Shown: positions 46,746 through 58,400, numbered from the stretch's first letter. The stretch is 64,000 nt of DNA from Populus alba (GCF_005239225.2 NC_133293.1:10074333-10138332); one strand, 5' to 3'. Numbers and translations are program-made. Notes: generated from the sequence alone by a model not told the origin.

Positions 46746-48519
46746 CATGCTATTCATTGTATTTTTCTGTCTCTGGTTTGATTTGCTGTCATGGGTTTGT
46801 TTATCTAAATGTCTATTTTTTTTCTATTCATTTCTCCATTTTATTTTTGGCTTTCACACGAAAGATTTCCCTTTTCATATTTCCTTTAGGCATTTTTTAT
46901 TGTCAATTTGAATTACAATTCATTTAAATAAATTAATTAAGAATTTTTTTAATATTATTTTATCAAAAACAATTATTATTATTTTTACTTTGTTTCAGAG
47001 TTAGATTGTAGTAAATTGTTTTTGATAGCATTAAGCCATTAACAAGTATCTTTTTTGTACAACCTTTTCATATTGTTTTAAATATTTTTTTAAGATTTTT
47101 ATTTATTTGCTTTGCTGCATAAGTTGACTTTTATTATTGTATGATTAGATAAATAAAAAAACAAAGTTATACAAAGTTATTCAACTTGATCAAATTAGGT
47201 TTTGATCGAGTTGTATTTTGATTAATTAGGCTTGTCAAGTCATATCAAGTCAAATCTCACTTGATTTAATTTGAAATTTGAATTATGCAATTGTTCAAGT
47301 CAAGCTATCTTCATATTAATTTGTTAAGATGAGTCAGGCTTTACATAATTTTTAAAATATATTATTTTATAACATGTTGTCGCACGTGTGCGGCGTCGCG
47401 GCGAAAAATGTATTGTTTGCTCCATTTTCTTATCTACAATGTAAATCTATCTATATCTATGGGGATACAAGAAAATACTGTCTTTTATGGGTGGAAAATG
47501 GAAAGGGAGTCGCCACCTAGTATTTTGGTCACTAGGAACCCTAACTGGTCTCAAAGATCGGGTACGGGGACTAGTTGCGTAAAGGGAAGGTATTAGCACC
47601 CCAAATACGCCCTACCTAAGGTAAGCTGCATTGTTTTATTGTCTGATAAAATCTAAGGTATTTTTCGTGTTTTTCTAGTTGTTGGTCTGTCTATGGTTCA
47701 AGAAAAAATCCTCCTCGGTAAGAAAGGCTTTTATCTTATCGGGTAAAATCCTAACCGTTCTAACGTCCATACCAAAATTTCATTAATAATATTTAGGAAT
47801 ACGTTTTACGTATAAATTCGTAATCCCAAATACTAAAAGAAAACAAAAAAAAAAAAGATTTTTGATTTTTTGAAAATATTGGCCTAGTTCTCATGGCTTA
47901 AATAAACTGGTTATTAAAGCCAAAATGCATGCTAATACATATATTGTTTTGAAAATTTTCTTTGTTGTGTGAAAATATGATGTTATAATATTTATATATA
48001 TATATATTGGAGAGACTAGGCCGTATGCATGAAAACAAAACCTTTTTTTTTTGGAAAATATTTATTTTTTTGATGCTTTAACAAAAATCGGTCATTTTAA
48101 TACTGGGTTTGTATTCTTACGGTATAAAAATACAACCCAATATTAATCCACTTTGATAAAAATATGCAGAAAAATCAACAACATTTTTAGGGACTTTTTA
48201 GAAATTTTTTGAAAGCAAAAACATTTTTTTATTCTGAAAATCTTTGATATTTTGACGAAAACCGGGTATTTTTAACACTGGTTTTGTATCTTTACGGTAT
48301 AAAAATACAAACCAACATTAAACACTTTTGACCAAAACATGCAGGAAAATCAACAATATTTTTTAGATTTTTTGAAATATTTTTTTTTAGTAGAAAAAAT
48401 ATATACACAATATACACACATATATATTACAATATACTATAATTCATAATATATATATATAATAACAAATCGGGTTGGCCGGCCCAAATGAATGGGCCGA
48501 ACCCAACCTAGCTAGAATC

Positions 48520-48617
48520 GGGCCGATCTCGGCCCGCAAGGAGGATGGGCCGATCTCGGCCCGCAAGGAGGATGGCCGATCTCGGCCCGCAAGGAGGATG
48601 GGCCGATCTCGGCCCAA
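48520..48617 (-). repeat. 27-base GC-rich tandem repeat in 3' LTR (3.7 copies)
   Basis: Three units plus a partial, each containing GGGCCGATCTCGGCCC, which is itself an inverted repeat (7-base stem, 2-base loop), followed by GCAAGGAGGAT. The third unit has lost one G. The other LTR has only two units plus a partial. Confidence 0.9.
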
Positions 48618-48675
48618 CACAAAAAATTCTTTTGACTGGCCAGACTCGTCTGGCCCAAAAATAAATAATAACAAA

Positions 48676-48782
48676 ACTGGGCCGGAAACCCGGCCCAGTG
48701 TAAAAAAAAAAAACCCACGGGGAAGGGAATTATTTTCCCTTCCCCTACCTCCTGCATGCAGAACGATTCTGCATGCAGGAGG
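48676..48782 (-). other. Three consecutive hairpins in the LTR
   Basis: Inverted repeats at 48676-48685/48690-48699 (10-base stem, ACTGGGCCGG), 48719-48729/48735-48745 (11-base stem, GGGGAAGGGAA) and 48748-48763/48767-48782 (16-base perfect stem, CCTCCTGCATGCAGAA, 3-base loop). All three are also present in the other LTR (about 63010-63110). They lie downstream of the LTR TATA box, so they would be in the RNA. Confidence 0.85.
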
Positions 48783-49122
48783 ATAACAAATATAAAAATG
48801 AAAACGTAGGGGGAAAGAAAAAAATACTGGCACGGCGGAGGTGAGGCTGCTGGTCGAACGTACGGGTTGACGGTGTTGCAGCGGAGATCAGCGGCTCAGA
48901 ACGACGGTTCCCCACAGTTCGGGTGTATCCTCTCGGGTCGTGTTCGGTTAACGTTTTCTTTAAACTCTCCCACGGCTTCTGTCCTCTTCTCCCTTTTTCA
49001 GTTTCGTTTTCTTGAGTTTTAGGTGTTTATTTCTTTAGGTCCACTGTTTCTCTCTCCTTCAGTTTCTCTCTCTCTCTTGGTTTCGGTCTCCTTTTTCTCC
49101 CGTGCTTCACATCTTTCCTCTT

Positions 49123-49131
49123 CTTTTATAG
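49123..49131 (-). promoter_or_regulatory. TATA box in 3' LTR
   Basis: Minus-strand CTATAAAAG in a GC-rich U3. The same site is kept in the other LTR at 63451-63459. Confidence 0.7.
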
Positions 49132-49413
49132 GCGGACAAAGGAGCGGGGCTGCATGGGCAGCGTGGGGAGCAGAACAAGGTGGGTTGAGCTGGGGCAACG
49201 TGGGGGGCAGCGCCGGTCGGCTGGTCGGTGAGCGTGGTCGATCACGGCGTGGCCCTCCTGGCTTCGCATCGTCCGAGGTGCATGGGCTTGGTCTGTCAGC
49301 GCACGCGAGGAGAGAGGGGCACCGCCTGATTAAACAAAGGTTTCGTCCATGCTGCTGCACGTTCGGGGAGGAAGAAGAAAGGTGAATAGTGTCGTTCAAA
49401 ACGGCACCGTTCA

Positions 49414-49447
<34 letters not shown>

Positions 49448-50168
49448 ATTTTTATGAAACGGCGTCGTTTTGGGGAAAACGCGCCGTTTCATTTAAAAAA
49501 TGGCGCCAGAATACGCAAAATTTCAACTCAGCCCTCAATTATCTTTTGATTCTTTCAATTACGTCCCTGCCAAATTCGGTCCTCGCCCTCATAGTTGGCC
49601 GCGTTTTTCATCTTGGTCCTTGGCCTCTGATTTATGCAATTAAGCCCTCAATTGATCAATAAACTCCCAATTTCTTCAATTACGCCCCTGGATCAAATCA
49701 AGACAGCCCCCTATATTTACCCGCTTTTTCCAAATTGGTTCCTGGTTTCGGATTTTCACAATTAAACCCCTAATTGTCCATTAAACTTCAATATTTATGC
49801 AATTAAGCCCCTGATTTGACCCAATAAATTCCTAAAAAATATATTTTGGCCCAGAACTTAAATTTCTTCTAATTAAAGCCCAAATTGACTTAAAAATCAA
49901 TTTTTCTTGCACTTCAATCCTCTATAAAATTCAAATAAAATCCAATTAAGTCCATAAACATCTAAATTTGGGCTTTTTTCCTCAAACATTTACATTTTCC
50001 TTCTCAACAGGGCTCTCATCCTTCAAGAAAATACTGCCAAAATCCAATCTCTGTATTTTTTAACCTCCTTGACCAATCTTTCGACCATTTTCTGAGCGCT
50101 TATGCCTCTTGTTATTTTTCTAACCTTCTTCGGCTATTTATTTATTTAGCCCAAAAATGGTTACAACA

Positions 50169-50182
50169 GATGCCCCCTCTTT
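50169..50182 (-). other. Polypurine tract
   Basis: Minus-strand AAAGAGGGGGCATC immediately before the 3' LTR start; expected primer for plus-strand DNA synthesis. Confidence 0.75.
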
Positions 50183-51539
50183 ATAATGCTTACAGAGCAA
50201 AGGCGTAGTAAGTTTTATAAAGATAACCCAGTCTGAACTTCTGAAACTGATCTGGTCGAAGCTTGATCGATCTGAAAACTCCTTCTTTACGGACAATCCT
50301 CTTCGGCCTCAAATTTTGGGATCCCATCTGGCGATTCCCTAAAAATAGAAAATATGAGGTCCCCTCTGGCGCCCTCTTTTGACAATTATCGAAATACGAG
50401 ATCCCTTCTGGCGATCTCCTTTAATCAAATCGGAAACCCCATCTGGCGATTCCTATATGAAATATGAGATATGAGGTCCCATCTGGCGACCTCCAAATAG
50501 TGAAACACGAGATCCCTTCTGGCGATCTCCTTTAATCAACTTGGAATCCCATCTGGCGATTCCTTTTAACCAAACATGAAATACGAGGTCCCATCTGGCG
50601 ACCTCCAAATAGTGAAACCCGAGATCCCTTCTGGCGATCTCCTTTAATCAACTTGGAATCCCATCTGGCGATTCCTTTTAACAAATATGAAATACGAGGT
50701 CCCATCTGGCGACCTCCAAATAGTGAAACCCGAGATCCCTTCTGGCGATCTCCTTTAATCAACTTGGAATCCCATCTGGCGATTCCTTTTAACAAACATG
50801 AAATATGAGGTCCCATCTGGCGACCTCCACAATAGTGAAATACGAGATCCCTTCTGGCGATCTCAAACAGCTTGGAATCCCATCTGGCGATTCCTTATTA
50901 CCAAAGTTGATATTGATGTCGTTCTTCGTACGGGCAAGGTTTGGAAGCTATTATCTTCTCTTCTTGTTGTTCTAGAATCAACTCAACGATTCTTTCTTCG
51001 TCCACAATCTTGTTGGAATGCACTAAGATCTCCTCCTGTAACCATAAAAACAAACATGCAATGATTTATGATTAGATGCAATGCATGCATTCGTACCTGG
51101 TTTGAAACATAGGCCCCATCATCTTTTTCTAGTTTATGAAGCTCCTTCTTAACACGAGCTTGCTTTTGTATGCTGGATTCATCTCTCGTGTTGCCTCTTT
51201 TATTGTCTTTGACTTTCTTCAAGTAGTCACTTTTCTCAAAATGTATGACTTGTTATTGCCTTTTTGTCATGCTTTTGTCAAATGCTTTAGCTTGGTTTTC
51301 AAATCTATTAGCTTCCGAAAAAACATCTTGTATTGCCCCCAACGTAGGGGTGTGATCCTAGTCTGAGCTTTTATATAGAGAAGACATGCGTTCAGCTGAT
51401 GCTAAACCTTTTAATAAGTGATGAGAATAACACCAAGACATGCACTGTTTGGATTAATACGAAAATGAATGTTGTGAGATCAATGCAAGAAGAAAGAAAT
51501 AAATGGCCAAACTTTGCTGTATTGATTTAAGGGCTTACA
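50183..51539 (-). other. 3' UTR of the retrotransposon
   Basis: Between the end of pol and the polypurine tract. About 50318-50894 is the hairpin tandem array (separate entry). 50900-51539 has only short frames without domains. Variable tandem repeats in the 3' UTR are a known feature of Tat/Ogre elements. Confidence 0.75.
50318..50894 (-). repeat. Tandem array of 16 inverted-repeat cassettes
   Basis: A 111-112 base unit repeats from 50473, 50585, 50696 and 50807, preceded by more diverged copies. Each unit has three 21-base inverted repeats with 6-base arms: GAGGTC/GACCTC, GAGATC/GATCTC and GGAATC/GATTCC (plus-strand). The loop is CC(A/T)TCTGGC throughout. Starts: 50318, 50356, 50398, 50432, 50473, 50509, 50543, 50585, 50621, 50655, 50696, 50732, 50766, 50807, 50844, 50874. 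Thirteen have perfect arms; those at 50318, 50356 and 50432 are imperfect. Confidence 0.92.
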
Positions 51540-51827
51540 TCAAGCATAATATCTTTTTACAGAGTCAGAATTCACAGGCCTAGCTAAGTCTTCTCCATCC
51601 ATTCTAGCTAACTTCAATGCTCCTCCTGAGAATGCCTTTGTTACTACATAAGGACCCTCGTAATTTGGTGCCCATTTGCTTTGATCATCTCCGGGTAATG
51701 ACAACATTTTCTTTAATACCAGATCCCCTTCTTGAAACATCCGCGGTCTAACCTTCTTATCATACGCCTTAGCCATTCGTTTCTGGTAAAGCTGGTGATG
51801 ACATATTGCAGCCATCCTCTTTTTCAC
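51540..51827 (-). pseudogene. Pol segment: integrase C-terminal domain
   Basis: Open segment of 95 codons with the integrase C-terminal GPY/F-type motif (WAPNYEGPYVV) and a basic region KAYDKKVRPRMFQEGDLVL. It closes pol with a stop at 51540-51542. It is separated by a frame break from the segment before it. Confidence 0.85.
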
Positions 51828-51851
51828 TGATCAGGTTCAGTTGCTCGTGTC

Positions 51852-52106
51852 TCACTTTGCCCACTCGGCCTCTTCTAACTCAGAATCTATTAACACTCTT
51901 AACGACGGGATTTCTACTTCCAAGGGCATCACTGCTTCCATACCGTATACCAGAGAATATGGTGTAGACCCTGTCGAGGTTCGAACTGCAGTGCGATATG
52001 CATGAAGGGCAAATGGCAACATCTCATGCCAATCCCTATAGGTGACTACCATCTTCTGAATAATCTTTTTGATATTCTTGTTAGCAGCTTCTACCGCCCC
52101 GTTCAT
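51852..52106 (-). pseudogene. Pol segment: integrase core end
   Basis: 84 codons beginning MNGAVEAANKNIKKI with the third acidic residue (Glu) of the integrase D,D-35-E catalytic triad and the following PFALHAYRTAVRTSTGSTPY segment. A frame change of about 60 bases separates it from the part with the two Asp residues. Confidence 0.85.
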
Positions 52107-52163
52107 TTCGTCTATATGGCGAAGAATTGGAATGCTTGATTTTCCATTTCGTGCAAAGCTCTA

Positions 52164-52643
52164 TTAATCATCTTGCCGTTGAAAGTTCTGGGCATTATCA
52201 GTTATAATCTTTTCTGGTGGACCATACCGACATATCAAATCCCTCTCAATAAATTTCTTCACCACTTTTTGCGTCACATGAGCAAATGACCCGGCTTCTA
52301 CCCATTTTGTGAAGTAGTCAATAGCCACGAGGATAAATCTATGACCATTGCTCGCTTTTGGGTTTACAGGTCCAATCACATCAATTCCCCACATCGCGAA
52401 GGGCCATGGAGATGTTAAGCTAAACAGAGGAGCGGGTGGCATATTGACCTTGTCACTGTAAATTTGACATTTGTGACATTTTCTGACATAGTCTATACAG
52501 TCTTTTTCTAGTGTCATCCAAAAATAACCAGCCCTTTGGATTTTTCTTGCCATCATATGTCCGCTAGCATGGGTTGAGCAAATCCCCTCATGGACCTCTC
52601 TTAATGCCCTTCTAGCATCTGCCTCATCTAAACACCTTAACAA
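52164..52643 (-). pseudogene. Pol segment: integrase zinc-binding and core start
   Basis: 160 codons. The HHCC zinc-binding domain is seen as EVHEGICSTHASGHMM and CHKC, and the core carries the first two catalytic Asp residues in GIDVIGPV and ITDNAQNF. The segment ends with a frameshift right after NAQNF, within the catalytic core, so integrase is dead. Confidence 0.88.
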
Positions 52644-53008
52644 GGTTCCATCAAATGACCTTTATATAAAATCTCTCCATCTAAATAGAAGTCTATAGCC
52701 AACCTTCTCAAGGTTTTCTTATCCGTCTTAGAAGCTCCCACCGGATATTCCTGATTCTGCACAAGATTCTTGATATCGTAATACCAAGGTTGTCCGTCTA
52801 TCTCTCCCTCAACTAAACAACAGTGAGCTGGATCATTTCTAATATCAATGTGTACCGGTTGTACCTTGCACTTGAGATCAATGGTAGTCATAGCAGCTAA
52901 TGTGGCCAAAGCATCCGCAAAATGGTTCCCCTCCCTTCCCAGATGGGTGAATCTAATTTCTTCAAATTCCTTTGCTAGCATGGATAGGTATTCCTGGTAA
53001 GGTCTCAA
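52637..53008 (-). pseudogene. Pol segment: RNase H end and connector
   Basis: 123 codons with the ADALATLAAM motif that ends the archaeal-type RNase H, then the connector to integrase. It starts at a frameshift about 53045 and ends with a stop at 52637 that overlaps the next segment in another frame. Confidence 0.8.
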
Positions 53009-53573
53009 TTTTTCTTCTTTGGTTTGCCATTCCCCTTTTACCTGGCAAAATGATCAACATTGAGTCCCCATATACATCAATCTTCTTTATTTTCAACTCC
53101 AATGCTGCTTCTAAACCGAGGATACAAGCTTCATACTCAGCTGTATTGTTGGTGCACTCGAAGTGTAGTTTGACCGAAACTGGGTATTGTTTCTTATCAG
53201 GAGAGATTATCACCGCCCCTGCCCCGTTACCATATACATTTACTGCCCCATCAAAAAACATGGTCCACCAATCTGTCTTTTCTTCTTCCTTTTCTATTGA
53301 CAATATATCTTCATCAGGGAACTCAAAATCCAAAGGTTCGTAATCTTCAATAGCATTATCGGCCAGATGGTCTGCGATTGCACTCCCTTTTACGGCTTTC
53401 CTTGTCATATACACTATGTCATATTCTGCTAATAAAACTTGCCACCTGGCAATCCTACTTGAGAGGAAAGGCTTATTACATATATACCTCAGAGGATCCA
53501 CTTTGAAATCAACCAAGTGGTATAGTATAACATGTAATGTCGCAACCTCTTTGCCGCCCACACCAACGCACAA
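52962..53573 (-). pseudogene. Pol segment: RNase H tail and second (archaeal-type) RNase H
   Basis: 203 codons. The first part is the C-terminal end of the first RNase H/connection region (PFLSSRIARWQVLLAEYDI). The second is an archaeal-type RNase H with acidic residues in WTMFFDGAVN, NTAEYEA and VYGDS. Dual RNase H domains are a hallmark of the Tat lineage (Ogre, Athila relatives). The tail after VYGDSMLII is out of frame. Confidence 0.87.
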
Positions 53574-53980
53574 CAGAGCCTTTCTATCTCCGTGTATCTG
53601 GACTCACATTCAGTGAATTTCTTACTCAAGTAATAAATAGCTCTTTCCTTCCTTCCGGTTTCGTCATGCTGACCCAATACACAACCCATGGCTACCTCAG
53701 TAACAGTTAGATATAATACTAAAGGTTTTCCTGATACAGGAGGAACCAGTAAAGGTGGATTTTGTAAATAATGCTTGATTTTATTGAATGCCTCCTCACA
53801 CTCCTCATTCCAAGTTCCGGGATTCTTTTTCCTTAGTAGCCGAAATATAGGCTCGCATGTTGTTGTTAGCTGAGCTATAAACCGAGCAATGTAATTCAAC
53901 CTTCCCAAGAATCCTCTTACTTCTTTCTCCGTCTTAGGGGACGACATGGCCTGGATGGCCCTTACTTTATCCGGATCCAC
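53489..53980 (-). pseudogene. Pol segment: RT thumb and first RNase H
   Basis: 163 codons beginning MDPDKVRAIQAMSSPKTEKE and GFLGRLNYIARFI, the end of reverse transcriptase, then gypsy-type RNase H with YLTVTEVAMGCVL and AIYYLSKKFTECESRYTEIE. A one-base shift near 53998 separates it from the RT core. Confidence 0.88.
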
Positions 53981-53982
53981 CT

Positions 53983-54726
53983 CTATACCTCTATACTTAC
54001 CACAAATCCCAACAGCTTGCCCGATTTAACTCCGAATGAACATTTTGCAGGATTAAGCCTTAGCTCATACTTCCTCAACCTCCCAAATAACTTCCTCAAA
54101 ACTTCCACATGATCTTGTTCCTTTTTAGACTTGGCAATCATATCATCTACATACACCTCAATTTCTTTGTGCATCATGTCGTGGAATAGAGTCACCATTG
54201 CTCTTTGATATGTTGCACCCGCGTTCTTTAACCCAAATGGCATGACCTTGTAGCAGTAGGTCCCCCAAGGTGTGACAAAAGTTGTTTTCGCCTTATCCTC
54301 TAAAGCCATTTTTATTTGGTTGTATCCTGAAAAAACCGTCCATAAAGGAATAAGTGGAACTTCGGCAGCATTATCCACTAAAACATCTATGTGTGGTAGG
54401 GGAAAATCATCCTTAGGGCTAGCTTTATTCAAATTCCGAAAATCCACACAAACTCGAATCTTCCCTTCCTTCTTAGGCACCACAACAATGTTAGACACCC
54501 ATTGTGGGTATCTAACTACTTCTAAAAAACCAGCATCCCACTGCTTTTCGAGTTCTGCCTTGACCTTGATCCAGACGTCCGGGTGGGCCCTCCTTAGCTT
54601 CTGCTTGACTGGCTTATAACCTTCTTCCAACGGTATCTTGTGCTCTACAATACTTGTATCCAAACCGGGCATATCTTCATAGGACCAAGCAAAGACATCT
54701 GAATACTCTTGTAATAGGGTGATCAT
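53983..54726 (-). pseudogene. Pol segment: reverse transcriptase core
   Basis: 247 codons. RT motifs in order: VFAWSYEDMPGL, VVVPKKEGKIRVCVDFRNLN, PLPHID, FSGYNQI, FVTPWGTYCYKVMPFGLKNA and the active site YVDDMIAKS (YVDD at 54153-54142). Intact as a block, but pol as a whole is broken downstream. Start at 54726 is just the first Met; the true entry is probably upstream at the spliced gag/pol junction. Confidence 0.92.
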
Positions 54727-55452
54727 TTTTATCCTTTGTTCAGAAGTAATTTAGGGTACCTATTTTCAACTCTTTCTTGAGCTGACCATGCCCACATTGA
54801 TGGTTTCGAGTTTCTCGGTGGCAGGCTTCCAAGTATGTTCCTGTTGTTCTACTAGCCTGGTGAATTCACTGATATTGCTTTCATCCCACTCTTCTTCTTC
54901 CATAGCTATTACATGCTCGTTCAAGTTTGGCCATTTATTCTTGATGCTAAATGTATGTGATGTCGTTGGAGATCCGCTTTCAGGATTCCTGAAAGCGGGA
55001 AGTGCTTGGTGTAAATGCATATATATATATAAAACAATTTCTGAAAAAGTGCATGATCTCACATTCATTCAAAGGAAAAAAAGGTGGGCTCTACGACAAA
55101 TATAGAATCTAGCTGACATCATGAGCCTTGATTGTCAACTAGAGAAAACAAAGCAAACATAGGCAATGACAAAAACATGCTAAGGCAAACAAAAGTTGGT
55201 TTACATTTTGAAAACCACTGGAGCTTCTTGTGTCACCCAATTCTGAAACTTTTCGCCTGGAGCCAGCTTGCGTACAACGGTCTTGGCGGAGACTTCTTCT
55301 AGCGTATGGATCGTCAGCTGTGGCAGCGCTTCATCTTCTTTTCCCGCGACTGCTTTCACGTCATCCCTTTTCTTCTCGTTTCCCTCCAAGGTGTTTATGC
55401 TCATATGAGCCAGTTCTAGACCCAGGCTTCCGGCTCCTTTATCAGGTTGCAT
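54727..55452 (-). other. Gag/pol junction with intron-like gap and broken pol N-terminus
   Basis: Two open pieces, 55452-55201 (ends KFQNWVTQEAPVVFKM then stop) and 55068-54766 (contains TSHTFSIKNKW and ISEFTRLVEQQEHTWKP), lie in different frames between protease and RT. Ogre elements carry an intron between protease and RT which is spliced to join gag-pro to pol. A TTTCAG acceptor-like site stands before NPESGSP-type codons near 54990. More single-base breaks occur near 54766. The intron borders are inferred. Confidence 0.5.
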
Positions 55453-58400
55453 TATGAATGCAGCTTTTGTGAACGATACACGCTAAGGTGAGGGATTTCT
55501 AGCTTTTCTTCCTCAGGCTCTCTTCCTTTAATTCTAGCCATCCTTCTTGCCCTTCTCCGACCAGCAGCCCACCGATAATCCTTTTGGTTAGGTTGATACC
55601 CTAACCCAAATCTTTGAGCAGCATTTTCCAAACTCGCCGACTTAACCCCTTCTGGTATCCTGCCAGTAAAGTTATACTGAAATGGGATCCCGCGTTCTAA
55701 GAAGCATAGGCTTGCCATCCTGGCTGCTTCTGAGATCCTTGGCCTTCTTAGCACGGTGTTCTCTGGCACCCAGTCGGTGTTCACGATCTCGAAAGCATGG
55801 ATATTGTTATCCTTGCAATCTTCCACTTCGATGAAAGGCACAGCCACATTCTTTATCAAGGATATTGCCTCCTCGGCCTTTACAGTTACCAACATCCCAT
55901 TCATGATATACTTCAGGCATTGGTGCAATGACGAAGCTACTGCCCCCGCTGCGTGGATCCAAGGTCTTCCCAACAACATACTATAGGAAGGGTGGATATC
56001 CATAACCTGAAGTGTCACTAGGAACATTTGCGGTCCCACATATAGCTCCACTTCTAAAGTCCCAAGTATTGGCCTAGGTGAGCCATCATACGCTCGGGCC
56101 ATCATAGTACTTGGCTTCATATGAGATTTATCAATCGGCATTTCCTCCAGAATGTTCTTTGGCAACACGTTGAGGGCTGAGCCATTATCGACGAGCACCT
56201 TCCCTACAATACAGTCTTTGCACCTAACAGTAATGTATAAAGGCTTGTTGTGTCCAGTACCTTCAGCATCAAGCTCATCAGCCGTGAAGTAGAGGTAATT
56301 AGTTGCATGGATCCTCCCTACTAAATGCTCCATGGTTTTATGCTCAATGTCTTGAGGTACATATGCCTCATTCAATACCTTTTGCAAGGCATTTCGATGC
56401 AGCTTAGAGCTGAGTATCAAAGACATAAGGGAGATCCGCGCTGGAGTCTTTTTTAGTTGATCCACTATGCAATATTCGCTATGCTTGATCAACTTCAAAA
56501 ACTCATTCGACTCCTCTTCCGTTACCGGCTTATTAACTTCGGGAGCTTTGTCCAGGTCTACCACTTCCTTACCCTTTTCCTTTCTCCATTCTTCAGGCGT
56601 AAAGCAACGACCACTCCTGGTCAAACCACTTATCTCCGTCTGGAACAAAGGAAGAGTCGCTCGAACATCGGAGGCATACCCATAATTATACGGCATGGAC
56701 TTGTGATTCTCTTTTGTGCAGGACGGTTTAGTCAAGACCAGCCTTGGGGGCCCATTTGCAGTCTGTTGGATCCTGCAAACTCCTGCCATCTCATCTTGGC
56801 CTTCCATCATGCTTACCTCACGCCTGCTCTCCATGGGTTCAATCCTCAATTGTCCCATCTTCAACATTTTTGCGATCTTTTTGCAAAACTCTGCACAATC
56901 CTCAATGTGATGTCCATCTCTTTCGTGGAACTCACAGTAGTCACCTCTCTCCGATTGCCTTACCACCTTTGCCTCTAGAAGTCCTGATTGTACTAACATG
57001 TCGTACAACCTTTTCATCGGCACCTTCAAAACCTTGCCTTGATTTCCCACTTCGATCATGCCTATTCCACCACTATTTGGAGCATGCTTAGGCAATGGGT
57101 TTGAATTAACATTGGGCTTGTCTTCAAAGGATACCCATCCTGTCTTAATAAGCTCCAATAACCTCTTCTTGAAGGCATAGCAGGTTTCAATCCCATGCCC
57201 AGGATTGCCCCCATGGTACTCGCAAGACAACTCAGGCTTGTACCAAATTGGGAATGGTGGTTGTAGTGGTAGGGTAGGGATAGGAGCTACTTGTCCAATG
57301 CTCAACAGCTTGGCATACATGTCTTTCAATGGCATGGGTAAAGGCGGCAGTTGTTCTGAAGTGTATTTTGGGTGTGGTCTTTGGTAGTGATCTTGGTAGT
57401 GATTTTGGTAGTTTGGTTGGTTATTTGTTCGGTTAGGTGAAAAAGATTGGTTAAAGTTTATGCGTGAGACTTGAGCGGTAGGTGCTTGTGGACTACGAAA
57501 ATTTACTTTCTTGCCTTTGTACCCATCCTCCAAATTGTTAACGTCACCTTCTCTTTTCCTCCCAACAAAACCTTTCTTTTCTAAAGGCTCCGCTATGCGC
57601 CCAGCTTTAATTCCTTGCTCTATTCTTTCGGCCACGCGTACAACATCATAGAAATGTTGGGATGAGCTACCCATTAAATGCTTATAGTAAGGTGCCTTGA
57701 ATGTATTGGCGAACAAAGTCACCATCTCTGTTTCTATTAACGGGGGTTGCACATGCGTGGCCTCGTCCCTCCATCTTTGCGCATAAGCCCTCACTGACTC
57801 TTGGCTTCTCTTTTCCAGTGACATGAGGCTCGTTCGATCTGGAGCAATTTCTAAATTGAACTTGTATTGCTTTAGGAAAGCCTCCACTAAGTCCTTCCAT
57901 TTCTTAATCTTGACATTATCCAGCCTCATGTACCAACTTAGCGCAGACCCCGATAGACTGTCTTGGAAAAAGTAGATCATTAACTTATCGTCATGAATCA
58001 CCTCAGTCATCTTATTGCAATAAGATCGGAGATGAGTGTTCGGGCATTCCAACCCAGTGTACCTTATAAACTCCGGTATCCTAAAATCTTTTGGTACCGT
58101 AAGGTTTGGTACCAAGCATATTTCCGACGCCCGCATGGGGTCAAACCAATCATTTCCCTCAACTGCTCTTAACCTTTCTTCTAATGCTGATATTTTGTCC
58201 TCGTTCACAGAACCAGTGGACCTATTATCGGAAGGCCCCTCGGCTGTTAAATCTACAGTGGTGCGAGCTTGAGGGGGCTGAATGGGAATAGCAGGTGCAA
58301 AGTGCTGCCCCGTCGCTGAATCTGCCCCTAAGTTCTGAGATAACCCCGGGACATGAACTGACGGTGCTCCTATGGGTGGTTGGGTAGACGTTCCTTCTCC

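Larger units (their letters stand above)
44801..47377. other. Intergenic, MITE-rich flank of the retrotransposon
   Basis: Three MITE-like copies (45525-45710, 46000-46175, 46555-46745) in AT-rich DNA. 47150-47340 has TCAAGTCA-type repeats. No gene seen. The bases CATGT at 47373-47377 are the expected 5-base target-site flank of the LTR element. Confidence 0.45.
47378..50168 (-). repeat. 3' LTR (2791 bases)
   Basis: On the minus strand it starts TGTTGTAACC and ends GCGACA, the standard TG...CA ends. It is preceded by a purine-rich tract and followed by CATGT-type flank (plus-strand 47373-47377). It matches the right-hand copy from 61705 onward along its length. A TATA box on minus at 49131-49123 divides a GC-rich U3 from a long transcribed part holding three hairpins and a 27-base tandem repeat. 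Confidence 0.93.

Noticed and set aside
49019..49492. Minus-strand Pro/Arg-rich frame in the LTR, also in the other LTR (63356-63688)
   Set aside because: It is in the U3/TATA region of the LTR, GC-rich and low complexity. It is the same in both copies only because LTRs are duplicates. No domain.
50318..50894. CRISPR-like reading of the regular array
   Set aside because: Plant nuclear context, inside an LTR element, and the spacers are themselves repeated; it is a tandem repeat with inverted-repeat cassettes.
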